The notes: generated by a model not told the origin, from the sequence alone. A stretch of 64,000 nt of DNA from Moniliella sp. 'wahieum' (GCA_003971905.1 RSEE01000032.1:248001-312000), one strand, 5' to 3'. Positions 1-13,018 are shown, numbered from the stretch's first letter. Numbers and translations are program-made.

Positions 1-838
1 GCTTCCCCGATTGCGCCGGCGTCTTGCGTTGGTATACTCGTCTGGGCTTGTGAGGCTTGGCCTTTTCTTGCACTTGCAGCCGTGGGAGGTGGCCCACGGT
101 CGGTGGCTGCCCTTGGTTGCCACGAGGTCATCGATCTTCCCAATGTCAAGGGCCTCAGGCCGTCCCAGCATGCAAGCGCCGTCTGCGTCACATTCACAGG
201 CATGGGTGCATTTGGTGAGGGAGTTTCTGTGTGCCATGCCCTGCCATGCACGTCACCGGCCACAAATGATTGCACTTGGGTTTTGGAAGCAAGTAAGGAC
301 ACAGTCGGTGGCGTTCTCTGGCGGCGCTTGTTGGCCGCGCTGAGGCGCAGAGCTTTGAAGGTTGCGTGAGTACCAGAGTGCTGATACCGAGCAGGACACT
401 GAGGCACTGGCGTGTGACATGCGTGTGAACCCCAGCGTGGCTGCTCTCAGCCGTGAGACTCACGTGTCGCATGTCACTTGCACGGGTGACGTCAGTCACG
501 CGTCGCGAAACACTGGGCAGCACGCCGCAGACCCCACTGCTGCGCCGCCGCGCCGCCACGGCAGCAGCAGCTCGCGCTCGGCCGAGACGCACAGTCGATG
601 GCTGGTCCCCGCTGCTGCCCGCTGCTGCCCCTCCTCTGCGGCATGGCGCCAGTACCCGCCGCACGCCGTGCTGCTCCAGCCTCCTTTGGCGCGTCCTTCC
701 ATTCCATTGTCTACTTCTGCCCGACGCCCACCGGTCTGGTCGACCACCATCAACACCTCTCGCATCTTCTCCTTCTCCTTCTCCTTCTCCTCCCAGCCCT
801 GCCCATCCTATCGGGACCATTTGTCCATCCTGCCCAGC
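1..838. other. Window edge, no supported gene
   Basis: Open frames exist on both strands but none has a recognisable domain or a consistent coding signal. The stretch from about 760 to 800 is a CTT/CTC pyrimidine tract, which could belong to the leader of the doubtful gene that follows. Confidence 0.4.
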
Positions 839-1992
839 ATGCCCCAGCCGCAGCACGCCCACGCCCGCGCCCCTTCGGCCCCTGCTCTCAAGCACGCCGA
901 GTGCCCCCCAGCGTCACCCCCTGACCAGAGCGAGCGGCGCATGCGCAAAGTAATGGCCCTAAATTCGTTCCCAGTCTCAAGCTCCGCCGTTTCGGCCGAT
1001 GCGCGGTCGCCACCGCCCCTGTTGACACGCCCAACACTGCCCCGCCCACGTCCGACGAATATGTGAATGCCCCACCCACGGCCTCCGCCACTCGAAGCGC
1101 ACACCCTCAGTCTCGTCCCCGCCCTCGTCCCCACCGCGATCAATCCACTGGGTCGACTGGGCGTGACACGTTACCACCACTCGCGCCGAGCGCTCCCGGG
1201 CGGGCAATCCCCCTCCTCGAGATCAATCCAGTCGAGCCGCACAACGGGAACGGCGAGAACAGCACGCTCTCTTTCGCCATGCCGCGCTTCATCCTGACCT
1301 GGCAGAGAACAGGGAGGAGTTGTCAGAAATGTGGATCATGCACTCTGTTAACGTGCTGAATACTACACACGACCCGCCTCGAGAGCAGCATCTACCTCGG
1401 TTGCTGCCTCTGCTTCCGCCCACGAGTGGAGTGAGTGGGGTGGGTTTGCGCGTCATGTCCCTCCGCGTCGGCCTTCGCCTTCGCCATCTTCCAAACCCAA
1501 TCTACGTGCCTCCATTGATTCCCAGCAAGAATCCGTCGGGTCAGAAGCCCAGGTTGGCCCACGGGCCATCCGCACTTCCTCAAGGCCCAGCTTCTCCTTA
1601 CTCGCTCCCCTCGTCCCTCTGTCGCTGGTTCCTCGCCCTTGACGCTGGATCCTGCCTCGTCGTCTCGGCTATCGATTTCACTCTCCCCCGACACGCATGC
1701 ACTAAGTCCAACTACAAGTCCAGGAACCAGTGTCGCTTCTGTCTCGGGAGCACTCGCGTCTTCCCCCCCAAAGCCCGAGCCGAGTCTGCTCGCGCGCTCG
1801 GCCTTGTTCCCCGCCGCGCCTCTACGCCCGACACGCCCACCCCCCGCCCCTCCCTGGACCCGCAGAACAGCGGGATGAAGGGTCTCCGTCGACCCACCCT
1901 CACTCCGTTCGCTCTGCCAGCTTGCCCATGTCGCCACTTGTTGAGCACGGCGAGTTGCCTCCCCTTACGAGGAGATTGAACAACCATTTTAG
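839..1992 (+). CDS. Putative Ser/Pro-rich protein, unidentified
   Basis: I do not recognise this gene. The plus strand holds overlapping open frames rich in Ser, Pro and Arg, with the kind of composition seen in disordered fungal regulators. An ATG at 839 follows a pyrimidine-rich tract. A more ordered, charged segment reads in frame 3 near 1270-1340 (LAENREELSEMWIMHSVNVL) and could be a helix. The Ser/Pro-rich text then continues in changing frames, and a plausible terminus (YEEIEQPF, stop at 1990-1992) lies in frame 1. Frame changes would fit the indel errors seen elsewhere in the window, but without a conserved domain they cannot be proven. It could equally be non-coding GC-rich DNA. Confidence 0.3.
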
Positions 1993-2716
1993 GTTGCCCC
2001 CCCCCTGTCTACTTCTAATCTCTCTCCTTTTTGTATTTCACCGTTCGTGCATACCTACTCCCCTACTCCCCTACTCCCCATTCTCGGTCCACCCTCATTA
2101 TTCCCTTTCGTTCTGCTGCCAAATCTGGGGCCTTAATTCCACGATCTGTTGCACCTGCTGCCTGTACTTCGGGGTGGTCAGCTTGCGTCGGTGCTTGCGA
2201 TGCCCGAAATCGAGAGGGCCACTATATACACCCCTTGTTCATTCGCCTCGCTCTGGCTCTTTGGGTAAATCTACGTGATGCATCATCGCCGTTATATCGA
2301 CTTGATCCCTCTCCCCTCTTCTCCCACATATGGCATGTCATAGAAATAAGTTCTCTTGCGTTGAGGCGGTCGGAATCTCTTCAATACGGCATATAGACTG
2401 CATGTTCCATGATTTGCATGATTCATTAGGATACAGTAGGTCTCAGAGGCCCTTGTGGGGTATACAAGGCCCCCTTAAACGATCGTAGACCAGAGCGGTT
2501 TCTAGAAGGACAGTAGGTGTTCCACCTTCCGCTCCTAGGCCACTGCATCGCTCGCCCTTTGCTTTTTCCCTTTGCTGCCTCAAGCATAGACGCCGTCACC
2601 ATTTTGGTTGAAGCACAAGGGCGAGGCCAGGAACTAGAAGAGGAGCATGCCTTCAGCTGATTTGTCGTACCTCCCTGCATACCACTGAACCAATAAAAAG
2701 CGGCCAGCACTGTGCC
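1993..2716. other. Intergenic, 3' sides of convergent genes
   Basis: It lies between the doubtful plus-strand gene and the 3' end of the minus-strand thioredoxin reductase gene. It is relatively T-rich in its first half. I see no gene, RNA or repeat in it. Confidence 0.5.
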
Positions 2717-3985
2717 TCAGGTAAAGTGGGTGTGCTGGTATTCTGAATTGGTGCGAAGCTGGTCGATGGTCAACTTGCCAAACAGTGCATCGTCTTCTGA
2801 GATCAGCCGCTCTGCCTCGAGCGGCCATGCTAAGAAGGAAAGGGGGTCAACAACTGAAGCGTCGAATGCGGGTCCCAAAGACACATACCATCCCGAACCA
2901 GCGCTGGTAATTGCTTGTCGGTATCTCCGATCTTGCACGTCCCCCGCAGCAAAGAACCCTTTGACCGAGGTCGTGTCTTTCCCGGTGTGGTGCGGATGTA
3001 TCCGTCGTCGTCGCAATCGACTTGGCCACGGACAAGGTACGTAGCCGGGGCATGCCCCACCGCATAAAAGAGCCAGCCAGGAATGAGTGGTCTCAGCACC
3101 GGTTCGGTTATTGCGCACCCGAATCGCACGCAACAAGTCCTCGTCGCCTTGAGCCTCAATGGCTTCAGTCTCGTACCGCACCTCAATCGCCGCATTGGCC
3201 GCCACTCGCTTAAAGAGCACAGGGCTAGCTCGCATTTGAGGTTTCCGAACCAAGACAATCACCTTGGCCGCATACCTTGTCAAGTACAACGCCTCTTCAC
3301 ACGCACTACTCCCGCCCCCAATCACCACCACCGTCTTACCGCGAAAGATGGGGGCACCGCCATCGCACACTGCACATGTAGAAATACCCGATTGCCAGTA
3401 CAACTTCACCAGGCAAGTGAAGCCGCTTGGCGGACGCACCAGTGGCATAGATCATCGTGTCTGCCAATTCGTACGCATCCTCCTCGATCGTCTCGGCAGG
3501 CGGGACAGGGTGGGCCCGAGCGCCACCTCAAACGGGTCCCGACGATCTCGCCAAAAGCGAAAGGGGCGAGAGAAAGATCGATCTTGGCAATTCGCTCTGA
3601 AACAATCGTCGTCCCAAACCGGATGGCCTGGGCACGGAATTTCTCCACAATGGCCTGCCCGGAAATGCCCTCTGGAAAGCCAGGGAAGTTGCCCACCTCT
3701 GAGGTGGTGGACAGGTCGCCTCCGACCCGGGGCGCATCGGGAGCTGGGGCAGGAGAGTGCGAGACATCCTGGTGCTCTTGGTCGTCCAAACCAAGACCAG
3801 GGGGCAAGCGAGGGCCCTCAAAGAGGACGGGGTGAGGTTGGCGCGGGCCAAATAGATGGCAGCTGTGTGCCGGCTGGGCCAGAGCCGATGATGACAGCGC
3901 TGTGCCGTGGGCGGTCGGCGCGGGCGGTCGGCAGGGTGGCAGACGACGCAGGCGCGTCAGCCGGGGGTGCTGGCTGTGCTGCCAT
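2717..3985 (-). CDS. TRR1: Thioredoxin reductase (NADPH)
   Basis: This flavoenzyme reduces thioredoxin with NADPH in the cytosol and possibly mitochondria. Visible landmarks are the N-terminal FAD dinucleotide motif (HSAVIIGSGPAG), NFPGFPEG, the redox-active pair in STCAVCDGGAPIF, the NADPH motif VVVIGGGSSACEEALYL, and the C-terminal FAD motif FFAAGDVQDRRYRQAITSAG. The start chosen is the ATG at 3985 (MAAQPAPPADAP), about 30 residues before the FAD motif. The frame stays open upstream to 4168 with a basic, hydrophobic leader, so a longer mitochondrial isoform is possible. An intron at 2830-2888 (GTATGT...TAG) fits the expected join GSG-CMAALEAERL. Oddities are an insertion of roughly 20 residues between FEG and the NFPGFPEG region, and at least three frame changes that I attribute to sequencing indels. 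It is divergent from eIF4A. Confidence 0.92.
2830..2888 (-). other. Intron in thioredoxin reductase gene
   Basis: Read on the minus strand it runs GTATGTGTC...CTTCTTAG, 59 nt. Removing it restores the family-typical sequence GSG-CMAALEAERL, apart from one further missing base just downstream. Confidence 0.8.
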
Positions 3986-4897
3986 GCTGAATGCGGGGCG
4001 CTGAGTACTCGACGGAGGTGGCGAGCGGGTGCTGGCGGGGGAGGGTGGAGAGGGGTTCGTTCCCAGAAGGCCAAGTGTACTGAGCGCAACCCACCCCGGA
4101 GCAGGCCAGCAGCTTCCGAAGAAGGCAAGCGAGCGGGGCGCCTTGCAATGCACAATGATACATTTCAAATTGAACTGCGTCCCTATTGTGGTTCCGCGCT
4201 ACGCGATGCGACGAGCAAGGAGCCATTAATTAATCAGGCCCAGGGGCAATCTGTGGCGACTCGCACCTGAAAGTTTGAAGTGCGATCTGATCTCGGTGCA
4301 ACGGATGCCCCGATTGCCAACGCGGCGCCTGCCCCCTGCAGCGCCCCGGCAGCGCCTCAGCAGCCAGCAGGCGCCAGCGCCGTCCCCCGCCGGGGCCCCA
4401 GCACGAGGCCTGTATCTTATCGCGCAGCCGTATGGGTCCCTGCGCGCTTTGGCCGCTGAGGCGCTCCGGCCGGCTGGGGCTACAGCTGGCCAGCCCAGCA
4501 CGGCGCCAGTGCGCTCCCCTCCGTTTGGGCTGGCGCTGCCCCAGGCCTCTGCACCGCGCCAGTGTCCGGCGTTCCTCTCGCAGTTTTTTAGGGCACGGGC
4601 GCAGCCGACTGAACAGCCTCGCCGCACCACCTCCTGCTCTTGTCTCCACCACCACCTCACCCCACACCAGTGCGTATCCTATCCTCCTATCCTCACATCC
4701 TGGCCGTGCTGCCCGCTACCGTCATCACCGCCGCCTCCGCCTCCTGGAGCTGGGCCTCTCTTTTGTCCGTACAGCTGCTGACCTCTCCCGCCTTGTCTTT
4801 CCCTTCCCCAGCCGCCACCCTCCCCCGCTCCCACCCTCTGCTGGTTCTTTCCTAGATTAGGAGAGAGCATCCAGACCCCCGCAGCCTTTTGCCCAAT
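3986..4897. promoter_or_regulatory. Divergent promoter, TRR1 and eIF4A
   Basis: About 0.9 kb separates the two starts. The eIF4A side (4640-4860) is a long C/T-rich tract, usual before highly expressed fungal genes. Several Pro-rich open frames here on both strands are compositional artefacts. Confidence 0.55.
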
Positions 4898-6108
<1,211 letters not shown>

Positions 6109-6834
6109 TGTGGTAACACGCGCGGCGTCCATCTATGTTTCCTGACTCCGCCCCGCTCCCATCCTTTTCTTGGGCTGCATAGCATACGCCCTGGGTGGGG
6201 ATACTTCCCTGAACATGCGTCGTATTCCATCCGACTGTACGTCGCAGATAAAAGTGTTGGTTGGACACCAACATGCCTACGTCTTTCCGCATGTGTGGTA
6301 TACCGTACCACTCTACTGTTCTCATGCCTCTAGCTATCATTTTTACGTCTTCTTACCCTCGACGTATCAATCGTAAATCGTGGTGATAGATGTCCTAGGG
6401 CCTTGCCTTGTGTGAACAAGTTGTTAAACATGGTGCTGTATCTCCCGAGTCTTCTGCAGATTCATCAGAACCATGTGGCATACGCCGCCCGACAGCCGGT
6501 CAGTATGAGCCCAGGTGGAGGTGCGGCTCGGCTCGCGCTATAGCCGCACCCGGCCAGCTTCCTTTCCGCAGGAACTGGGCACTTCCCAACTTGTTGGCAC
6601 CCCGCCGCATTTATCCATTGCACGCCCAAAACTTGCCCAACCCAACAGGTCGAAGGCCCAGCTTGGCACGGCAGCACAGACCCAAGTTCCTCCCTCACCC
6701 CCCCCGGCTAACACCCCGGCTGCATCCCGGTGCCGACCACAACCTCTCCATTGCGGGAAACACAAGCCATTCGATGCGGCAAACATGTCCTACCCTTCCC
6801 AGCTGGTTGTCGCCGAGGTCAGTGCCTTGCAGAC
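6109..6834. other. Intergenic, 3' of eIF4A
   Basis: The 3' flank of eIF4A holds no gene I can support. Long open frames from 6408 to 6834 have no conserved content and change frame freely. Confidence 0.5.
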
Positions 6835-7047
6835 ATGCCTCCCATCCCCCCACTCCTCGCCCGGCACATCGTCCAGAGAGGGTACGACCTATATCACCAT
6901 AACCCCGTTGCTCGGGCTACGTTGCGTCTCTTTGACGCTTTTGGCGTGTCCCTTGACAAGTGTTCGTGCTCTGATGCACTCTCAGTTATTTTGACTCCCA
7001 TCTTCACAAAAGGTGTGGCCTTTTGCCCACTGGATGGTATTGCCTAG
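6835..7047 (+). CDS. Small hypothetical ORF
   Basis: Seventy codons begin at an ATG (MPPIPPLLARHIVQRGYDLY) and end at 7047. A second in-frame-like start (MSYPSQLVVAE) sits about 50 nt upstream in another frame and could belong to the same gene if a base is missing. The N-terminal part is amphipathic with several Arg and His residues, which would suit a small mitochondrial or membrane protein, but I do not recognise a family. It may be spurious. Confidence 0.25.
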   Translation: MPPIPPLLARHIVQRGYDLYHHNPVARATLRLFDAFGVSLDKCSCSDALSVILTPIFTKGVAFCPLDGIA

Positions 7048-7653
7048 CATCCCGCACGCATGTTTACTGAGACCACGCGACTCTTGGTCGTAGGTACCAA
7101 AGTGGAGAGTGATCATGCACCATTCGACCTACTGATGGCCGACTTTCAGTTGGGTCACCACAGTGGTTTTGTGCATTGACTGGACCCCTCCTAGCGAATG
7201 TAGGGAAAACAAGCCGGGTGTGCCGTGTCGTCATAGTTTGGCTGATCTCGCTCCCTTTCCAATTTTTCGTCTCGAGCGTTCGCTCCTTCCCTGTTCCTTC
7301 CACTTCGCACCATGTCCTCTGTTCTTGCTTCTTCTTCCCCACGAACGATTGCTACACCCCTTGGCCTAGTCTGATCCTGGTCTCCCTCGCCTTAGCCCCG
7401 ACTGTGACATGCCGTGCCTTTTGATCCACCAGAAAACCCAACTACCCTCTTCGTTGGCAATCGGAACATGCCTGACTTTTCATCTTTGATCGACGTTAGA
7501 AGCTTCTCACCCCCAAAGGGATCAAGGATACAACGGCAGACGATGTAAAAGGGCATAGTAGAGGAGCAACAATGGGGATTTTTTATGAGGCTCAGGCTTT
7601 GGATATCGATTTAAGTTGCAATGGGAGCTATGGAAATAGTATGCAGCACAACA
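7048..7653. other. Intergenic upstream of tRNA-Val
   Basis: No gene is supported here. Short open frames on both strands lack recognisable domains. Confidence 0.5.
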
Positions 7654-7753
7654 GGTCGGATGGTCTAGCTGGTCATGACGTACGCTTCACATCCTGAAGC
7701 ATCAGGTCTCGCTGAGACGCGTAAGGTCCCCGGTTCGATCCCGGGTTCGATCA
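7654..7753 (+). tRNA. tRNA-Val (anticodon CAC) with intron
   Basis: The acceptor stem GGTCGGA pairs with TTCGATC (two G-U pairs), followed by discriminator A at 7753. The D arm reads GTCT-AGCTGGTC-ATGAC. The anticodon stem TACGC/GCGTA carries loop TTCACA...C, giving anticodon CAC at 7688-7690. The T arm is CCCGG-TTCGATC-CCGGG. A 26-nt intron (7692-7717) interrupts the loop after position 37, the usual place for fungal tRNA introns. A T6 run follows directly as the Pol III terminator. Confidence 0.93.
7692..7717 (+). other. tRNA-Val intron
   Basis: This 26-nt insertion between the base after the anticodon and position 38 restores a seven-base anticodon loop when removed. Confidence 0.88.
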
Positions 7754-7759
7754 TTTTTT
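7754..7759 (+). terminator. Pol III terminator of tRNA-Val
   Basis: A run of six T residues starts immediately after the discriminator base. Confidence 0.85.
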
Positions 7760-8188
7760 GCCCGTCAACTTTCAATCGACTCTCCGCCGACACGAAGAGC
7801 ATTTCACTGGTAGAATACATGCTTTTTTGGGCACAGATTTGTGGGTTCACGCCGTTTGACGAAGAGCTACGAGGTCTATACTGGCATAGCGCGAACTGGA
7901 GCAGAAATGTCGTCGTTACTCTGATGTCCTAATTCCCGTCAGAAGGTAAAAGCTAAGAGATTGGCGGTGGGGAGAGACATGGAGCTGGACGTGGGAGAAG
8001 CACCGTGACAAGGAAAGAGCAATTCTTGTCCTCTCTCCTAGATCATACTGGATGGATCTTGATAGGGCATGCGGGAGAGAGACATAAAAGAAGAGAAATG
8101 ATTGGTGAAGGTCCACAGGTATCGCAGCAGCATTATGTTCCAAGTAATGGAGGCAAAGAGAAGAGAAAGACGACCACAGACCGCAACT
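7754..8188. other. Intergenic between tRNA-Val and hydrolase 3' end
   Basis: Apart from the terminator no feature is visible. The frame of the hydrolase stays open past 8189 in one reading, so the gene's 3' end could extend to 8038. Confidence 0.4.
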
Positions 8189-9354
8189 CTACGGCGTGTC
8201 GGGGTAACCCATTCGGAGCGAGGAATATTTCCCTGAAGTGCAGCCTGCCCACAGGAAGAAGCCCACATATCGGCAGCGACGTGGCCCACGTTGGGCACCA
8301 CACAAAATTGGTGGTGGAAAGAGCCCGAGGTAATCGCCTGGACGTTGGGTGCGATGCGGGAGTAGGAGGGGAATTGGCGCAAGCGAGATTTGCCGCCTAC
8401 GTTGTTGGACTGTTCTGCACCGGCAAGAAGAGCCTTGTAGACCCAATAGTCGTACCCGCGGTTGCGTCGGTTGCTACCGCCTTGAGCTTTGGCAGCGCAA
8501 GAGTCGTCCCCAAAGTTGTACCGAGAGCGCGTATCCAGATCGCCCACCAGGGTCAGCACCCGGCGGGACACGAAGCGCGAAAACATGGTCTGGGTGCCTT
8601 GCCAACGCGACGCGGCGTACCGGTTCTCACTAATGCCCTTTACACCATAATCCCACTGATCCCAGTCGGAGCAGGTGGATTGGTGAAGAACTTGGTTCCG
8701 GGACGGTAAGAAGTAAAGTAAGGCAACGTTGGGTTGTTGGCCGCCACATAAACAACCTTGGTCGACGACAAGGTCCAGTCATCGGCAAGAAGAGCGTAGC
8801 GAGAGACAAATCCCCCCCGTCAGAATGACCCACAAAGTAAACCGCTTCAAGGTCGGGGTATTTGCTCCGGTCGGTGAACACCTGGCGCAACCAGTCAAAC
8901 GTGTCGAAAGAAGAGCAGGAGCCCTGTGCATTGGCTGCGTCGTCGCCTGAGACCCAGTCGCGCTCGGAGGACCAAGCAAGATCACGAGCCTGGTTGTACC
9001 AATTGTCCGACTCGCCGTCATAGTCGGATAGGATGTAGAAGTTGGGGGCAACAACGACGGTGGTGCTCAAATCGACATTGTTGGCCACGGCGGAAAAGAT
9101 CGTGTTGAAGTTGCGCCCGAGACCATGCTGAGCAACCATGGCGACACGCGCGCGGGACGGGGTGGACCCATTGGGATCCACCCACAGGTCTGAGGTCATG
9201 AAGGGGATGTGAAAGGGGGATCCGCTGCACGGCGCGTATGTGTGGAAGGTCGCGCCCTTGGGCGGGTTGGGTGTGGCGGTAACAGGGGCAGGGGCAGTTG
9301 TAGCAATGGCAACCAAGGCCAATAAGCCCCCATGAGATGAGTGGGGGAGACCAT
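8189..9354 (-). CDS. Secreted alpha/beta-hydrolase-like protein
   Basis: This is probably an extracellular esterase- or lipase-like enzyme; the substrate is unknown. The ATG at 9354 opens a hydrophobic leader (LLALVAIATTAPAPVTA), a good signal peptide if one base is corrected. The mature part starts near TPNPPKGATFHTYAPC. Hydrolase landmarks are VAMVAQHGLGRN (strand plus oxyanion turn), the nucleophile elbow GHSDGG, and a late VPNVGHVAADMW that supplies the likely catalytic His. At the elbow the run GGGGGGG appears to hold one base too many; dropping one restores a sensible continuation (FVSRYALLADDW). Two or three further frame changes occur. The C-terminus is uncertain: 8189 in one frame, 8038 in another. 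It stands alone between tRNA-Val and a repeat-rich spacer. Confidence 0.72.
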
Positions 9355-10807
9355 CGCGGGTAGAAAAAAGAGCGTGGGCAAAAAGGTGAGGAAGCACGTG
9401 CGGATGGAATGGGGTGGGGGGGAAGGAGGGGCTGAGGTTGGAGAGAAGATGACAAGGGGATGAAAGAAGGACAGGAGAGGAATTGGGCTGGACTGGGCTG
9501 AAGCACTGAACGTACGTTCAAATGAACATTGGGACACCGGAGACCGGTGGACGCCAGCCAACCGGATTCCTCGCAAACCGGACTCAAGTGGGTACACCTA
9601 GAGCATGAAAACGGGTCCCGTCCCTTTCCGTGCTGACGGTCAGCCATTCAATATTCACTGCTATCCAGTCCTTGATACTGTCCTCGAGAATGGATTTTCG
9701 ATACCCAATGGCACACCAGGGCACATCCAGGCCAGCAGAACAGCTCTGGCGCAGAAGCGGTGCCGCAGGGTGCATCTTCGAATAGCTTCCAGCAGAAGGG
9801 CATGTGTGGACTAGAATGTGCGGCGTTTTCGGCCAAAGATCTGCACTGGCTCAGTCTCCTGGCTGCGATTTTGCCACGCGCGCACCATCTCGCCCTCGCG
9901 GCGCCAGCGCGCCAGCTCCACGCCGGTACGTTCTATCATTCGCCACTGGGCCAGTCATTAACAATAGTCACGCGTCACGCTCACCGACTCAGCGCTCAGC
10001 GCGATCACAGGTACGCAGTACTCGATGCGCTCAAGAGTGCTTCTTGCTTCCCGTTCCCCCTGGGTCATCTCCTGTGCCCTGTACGTGTGGCGTGTTATAA
10101 TGCGCTCAGCCACTCCTGGGTTCCCAGCAGCTCAGGCGCTCAGCCACTGAGTTACTGAAGCTCAGTACTCAGTATGCTCAGCACCTCAGCGCGCGCTCAG
10201 CCTGCCCCTCACAGGGACCTCAGAACGATTGGCGATCGACGAAGCTACCTGCTCAGGCTCAGCCGCTCAAGCTCAGCGCGCCGCTCTAGCCTGAGCGCCT
10301 GAGCATCTGCCAACATTTGCCAGCATCTGTCCCCGAGTGTCGATCATCGATCATCGACAGACCAGGCGAGCAGGGCTTGTAACATGTAAGGCGGCACAGA
10401 ACTTTAGTTTCAGGCCCAGGCGCGTCCGTCCGTAAACAAGTAAACTGTGAGCAGGCTCAAGCTTCAAGCTGGTTTTGGTTTCTCTCAATCTTACGCATGT
10501 GTGTGTTGATGGAGTTATGCCAATAATGCGGCAGCAACCAGAACCAGACTAGGTTCTATGAGGAGAGGTTGCTATATAACGTCCATTTCATTGGCAGACT
10601 TAAGAAGGCTGGGAGAGGGGGAACGCTACGTCTAAACCTAACCGTTCATCTTGCGGGGGTTACTTAGGGGCGCCACCAGGGTCAAGGAACCAGGGGGATC
10701 GCCAGGATATCAGGACCCTCCGGCTCACGCCATCCGGTCCCGTACCCTAGGAAGCGCGTATGGACACGGAGGAACGTGGTTGTTGACATCCGAGCGAGGA
10801 ACCATTT
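9355..10807. repeat. Intergenic spacer with CTCAG cluster
   Basis: From about 9990 to 10310 the words CTCAG, GCTCAG and their complements recur dozens of times with no fixed spacing. TCATCGATCA lies at 10344-10353. GAACGTACGTTCAAATGAAC occurs near 9510. No convincing gene is present. Confidence 0.6.
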
Positions 10808-12600
10808 TCACTGAGACTTAGTAGCCAACTCCTTCCAATGCGCAAACAACTTGCTCGCCGTCTTGGTGCCGTAGTATCCTCGCGTCGTCAAAACCAGGGG
10901 GAAAAACGTCTCTTGAGTGCGTCCCTGGTACTTGGCGTTCTTCTCGCATTCTGCTTGTTCAAGCATCCGAAGCAGCTCCTTCTCCCGGCGTTCCAAGGGG
11001 GTTGCGGTGCTCGCGTGCACCACCCTCCGGAACGCGCTCTGCGCTGCCAGTGATCCGTGTCGCGCAGCGTGTGGTCGACCTCCATTCCTGATCCTCCCAG
11101 TGCTCCGGGTCCCATCACGCGTAGTCAGTGCGCTGTGTCCTCTGTCTCCGGCCATCCTCGTCCTCCACCATTGGTTCGTTGTGGACATGGGTGTCGGGAA
11201 TGGAGCGTAGGAGCTGGAGAATGGGCTCCCGCACTGCGTCATGCAACGCTCCAAACTTGGCCTGGGAGCGAGTGCAATACATGATGTGCTCCAGCGAGGA
11301 CATGACACCGCACTTGCACATGCTGCGCGTGGTGCGGCACAGCGTGCGGAGCTGGAGACCAACCTGGACCTGCTGGTCGGAGAGCCTGAGGTACGGGACG
11401 GACGGAATGGCGGAGAGCCAGTTGTGGCTCAGCGGGTTGCTGTGCTCAACCACGTGACGACCATCGGCAGCGTCCAGCTTCTGGAGCAGCTCCTGTCGAC
11501 TTTTCTCCACATCTCGCGGCAGCGCTGGCGTTGCTTCGTAAATGCGTTGGCCTCTGCCGTTTGCGGTCCCGAACGGTCAACATAAGTGGTAATAAGATAG
11601 TCGTTGACCTCGTTGGAGGCCACGGGCGTGGGGCGCGATATACGAGTAAAGCGGGCTGCCGCATCCTCCTACGCGGAGAGGCAGGCTCATGAGCATGTCG
11701 AAGTGGTCGTCCTTGGCACCTTGGGGATCCTCGTCGCCCCGGATCCGTCTGACTCCGTCAGATGAAGGCATCGATCTCGGCCAGCACTTCGTCTAGCTCG
11801 CCTTCCATCTGCATGGTGCGGAGCAGGTGGCGCAGCTTGGTCTGAGTGCTGAGCCGCCATAGTAAGAGGCGTCCCTGGCGGGTGATGCCATCAAACTTAG
11901 GCATGTTCTCCCTCAGACTGGCCAGTTGGGCCGGAGCCACGATCGACGACAGTCTACCCCTCCCACACAAGTGCCCAGAACCTGCAGACCATCCTCCCGG
12001 ATCTGGTCCCGGTCCCGCTCGACGCACTTGCGCAGGTTGAGCTTGAGGCCTGACGCGTCGTCTTCCAAAATCTCCGCAGCTTGGCCGGTAATGCCTGGCC
12101 CTGGACCGAAAATGGTAATGTCGTCCAGGTATGCCATCACCAGGTGCCCCGGCGGCAGATCATCTCTCAGCTTCTCTAGCGTGGGCCGCACTGCGATGGA
12201 GAAGAAAAAGGGGGCGAGGGGGTCGCCCTGCCGCACGCCCTCTGCCGACAGGACGCTGGTCTCATTTCCGCCCGACGCAACCCAAAGCTGGGTGGGGGAA
12301 CCATAGATCCACCGGCCCAAGGTGAGGAGGTGGGGGGCGTAGGCATGGAGCGCCTTGGCGAGTGTGCGACGGCGCACAGTGTTGAACGCGTTGGTAAAGT
12401 CGAGCATGGCGACGTGGCTGAAGTCGCCCATTTCCGCATCGTTCTCCCGCCTGGCGCTGTCATGCGCTCGACCATCCGCACGATAGGCTCCACCCCGTTT
12501 TGCGATGCTACTCCCAGCTTGGTGGGGAGGAGCCAGCTGTTGGGTTTGATCGCTCGAGCGATGGCCTTGGCGCACAGGCGGTAGATCAGCTTTGCTATAT
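10808..12600 (-). mobile_element. LINE-type (non-LTR) retrotransposon remnant
   Basis: Reading leftwards, a reverse transcriptase begins near 12595 with IARAIKPNSWLLPTKLGV. It continues with the palm motif LDFTNAFNTVRRR (about 12404), EGVRQGDPLAPFFFS and the catalytic AYLDD box (about 12120-12134). A C-terminal region follows with a Cys/His knuckle (CKCGVMSSLEHIMYC, about 11300) and ends TRGYYGTKTASKLFAHWKE near 10830, stop at 10808. The order RT then Cys-rich C-terminus is typical of non-LTR elements. The copy is cut at its 5' side, where a (TA)n microsatellite (about 12595-12607) adjoins, and the coding text is broken by several frame changes. No endonuclease domain is visible, and I could not find a clear poly(A) tail or target-site duplication. 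Confidence 0.85.
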
Positions 12601-12607
12601 ATATATA
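12595..12607. repeat. (TA)n microsatellite at LINE 5' border
   Basis: Six or so TA units lie exactly where the reverse-transcriptase homology stops. Confidence 0.7.
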
Positions 12608-13018
12608 CCCGTGGGGAAACACACATCAGGAAGGAAAAGAAGTACTCTCTCGAATGGAAATAGAACCTTTTTGACTTCACCTATTGGTCACGGGCTCTCA
12701 TTGCGGTAGTATGAAGAGAGGGCACGTGCAATGTAATGAGTGATGGACATTGGTGTGGTTTCGCCAACAGGTGTCTGCATCCATTTCATTCACAGAGCGT
12801 AAGGCTGGGGCAAAGAAACGGTGTGTTAACTGGCTTGTCCATCCGATGGATGCTGCTTGTCCGTGCCAAACCAATGAGGAAACCACAACAGTGGAGTCGC
12901 TCAAGACACCCAATGTGGCGCACCCCCGCCATTCGTTTCCACCACGGATGGAATGCTCATTCGTATCCACGAATGAGCGTGGTAGACAAGTCAGCGTTAA
13001 ACCATCTCCAATGAATTC
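12608..13018. other. Spacer between two LINE remnants
   Basis: There is no recognisable coding content. It may be decayed LINE 3' flank of the older copy next to it. Confidence 0.4.

Noticed and set aside
4226-4781. Pro- and Arg-rich open frames on both strands between TRR1 and eIF4A
   Set aside because: Both strands are open at once in a C-rich promoter, the sign of compositional bias.
7665-7850. Short protein reading containing EPGIEPGT
   Set aside because: It is a translation of the tRNA-Val T arm, a common artefact. The same holds for AAAGIEPTT near 13170.
9760-10158. 133-codon plus-strand open frame in the CTCAG spacer
   Set aside because: It has no conserved content and overlaps the repeat cluster.
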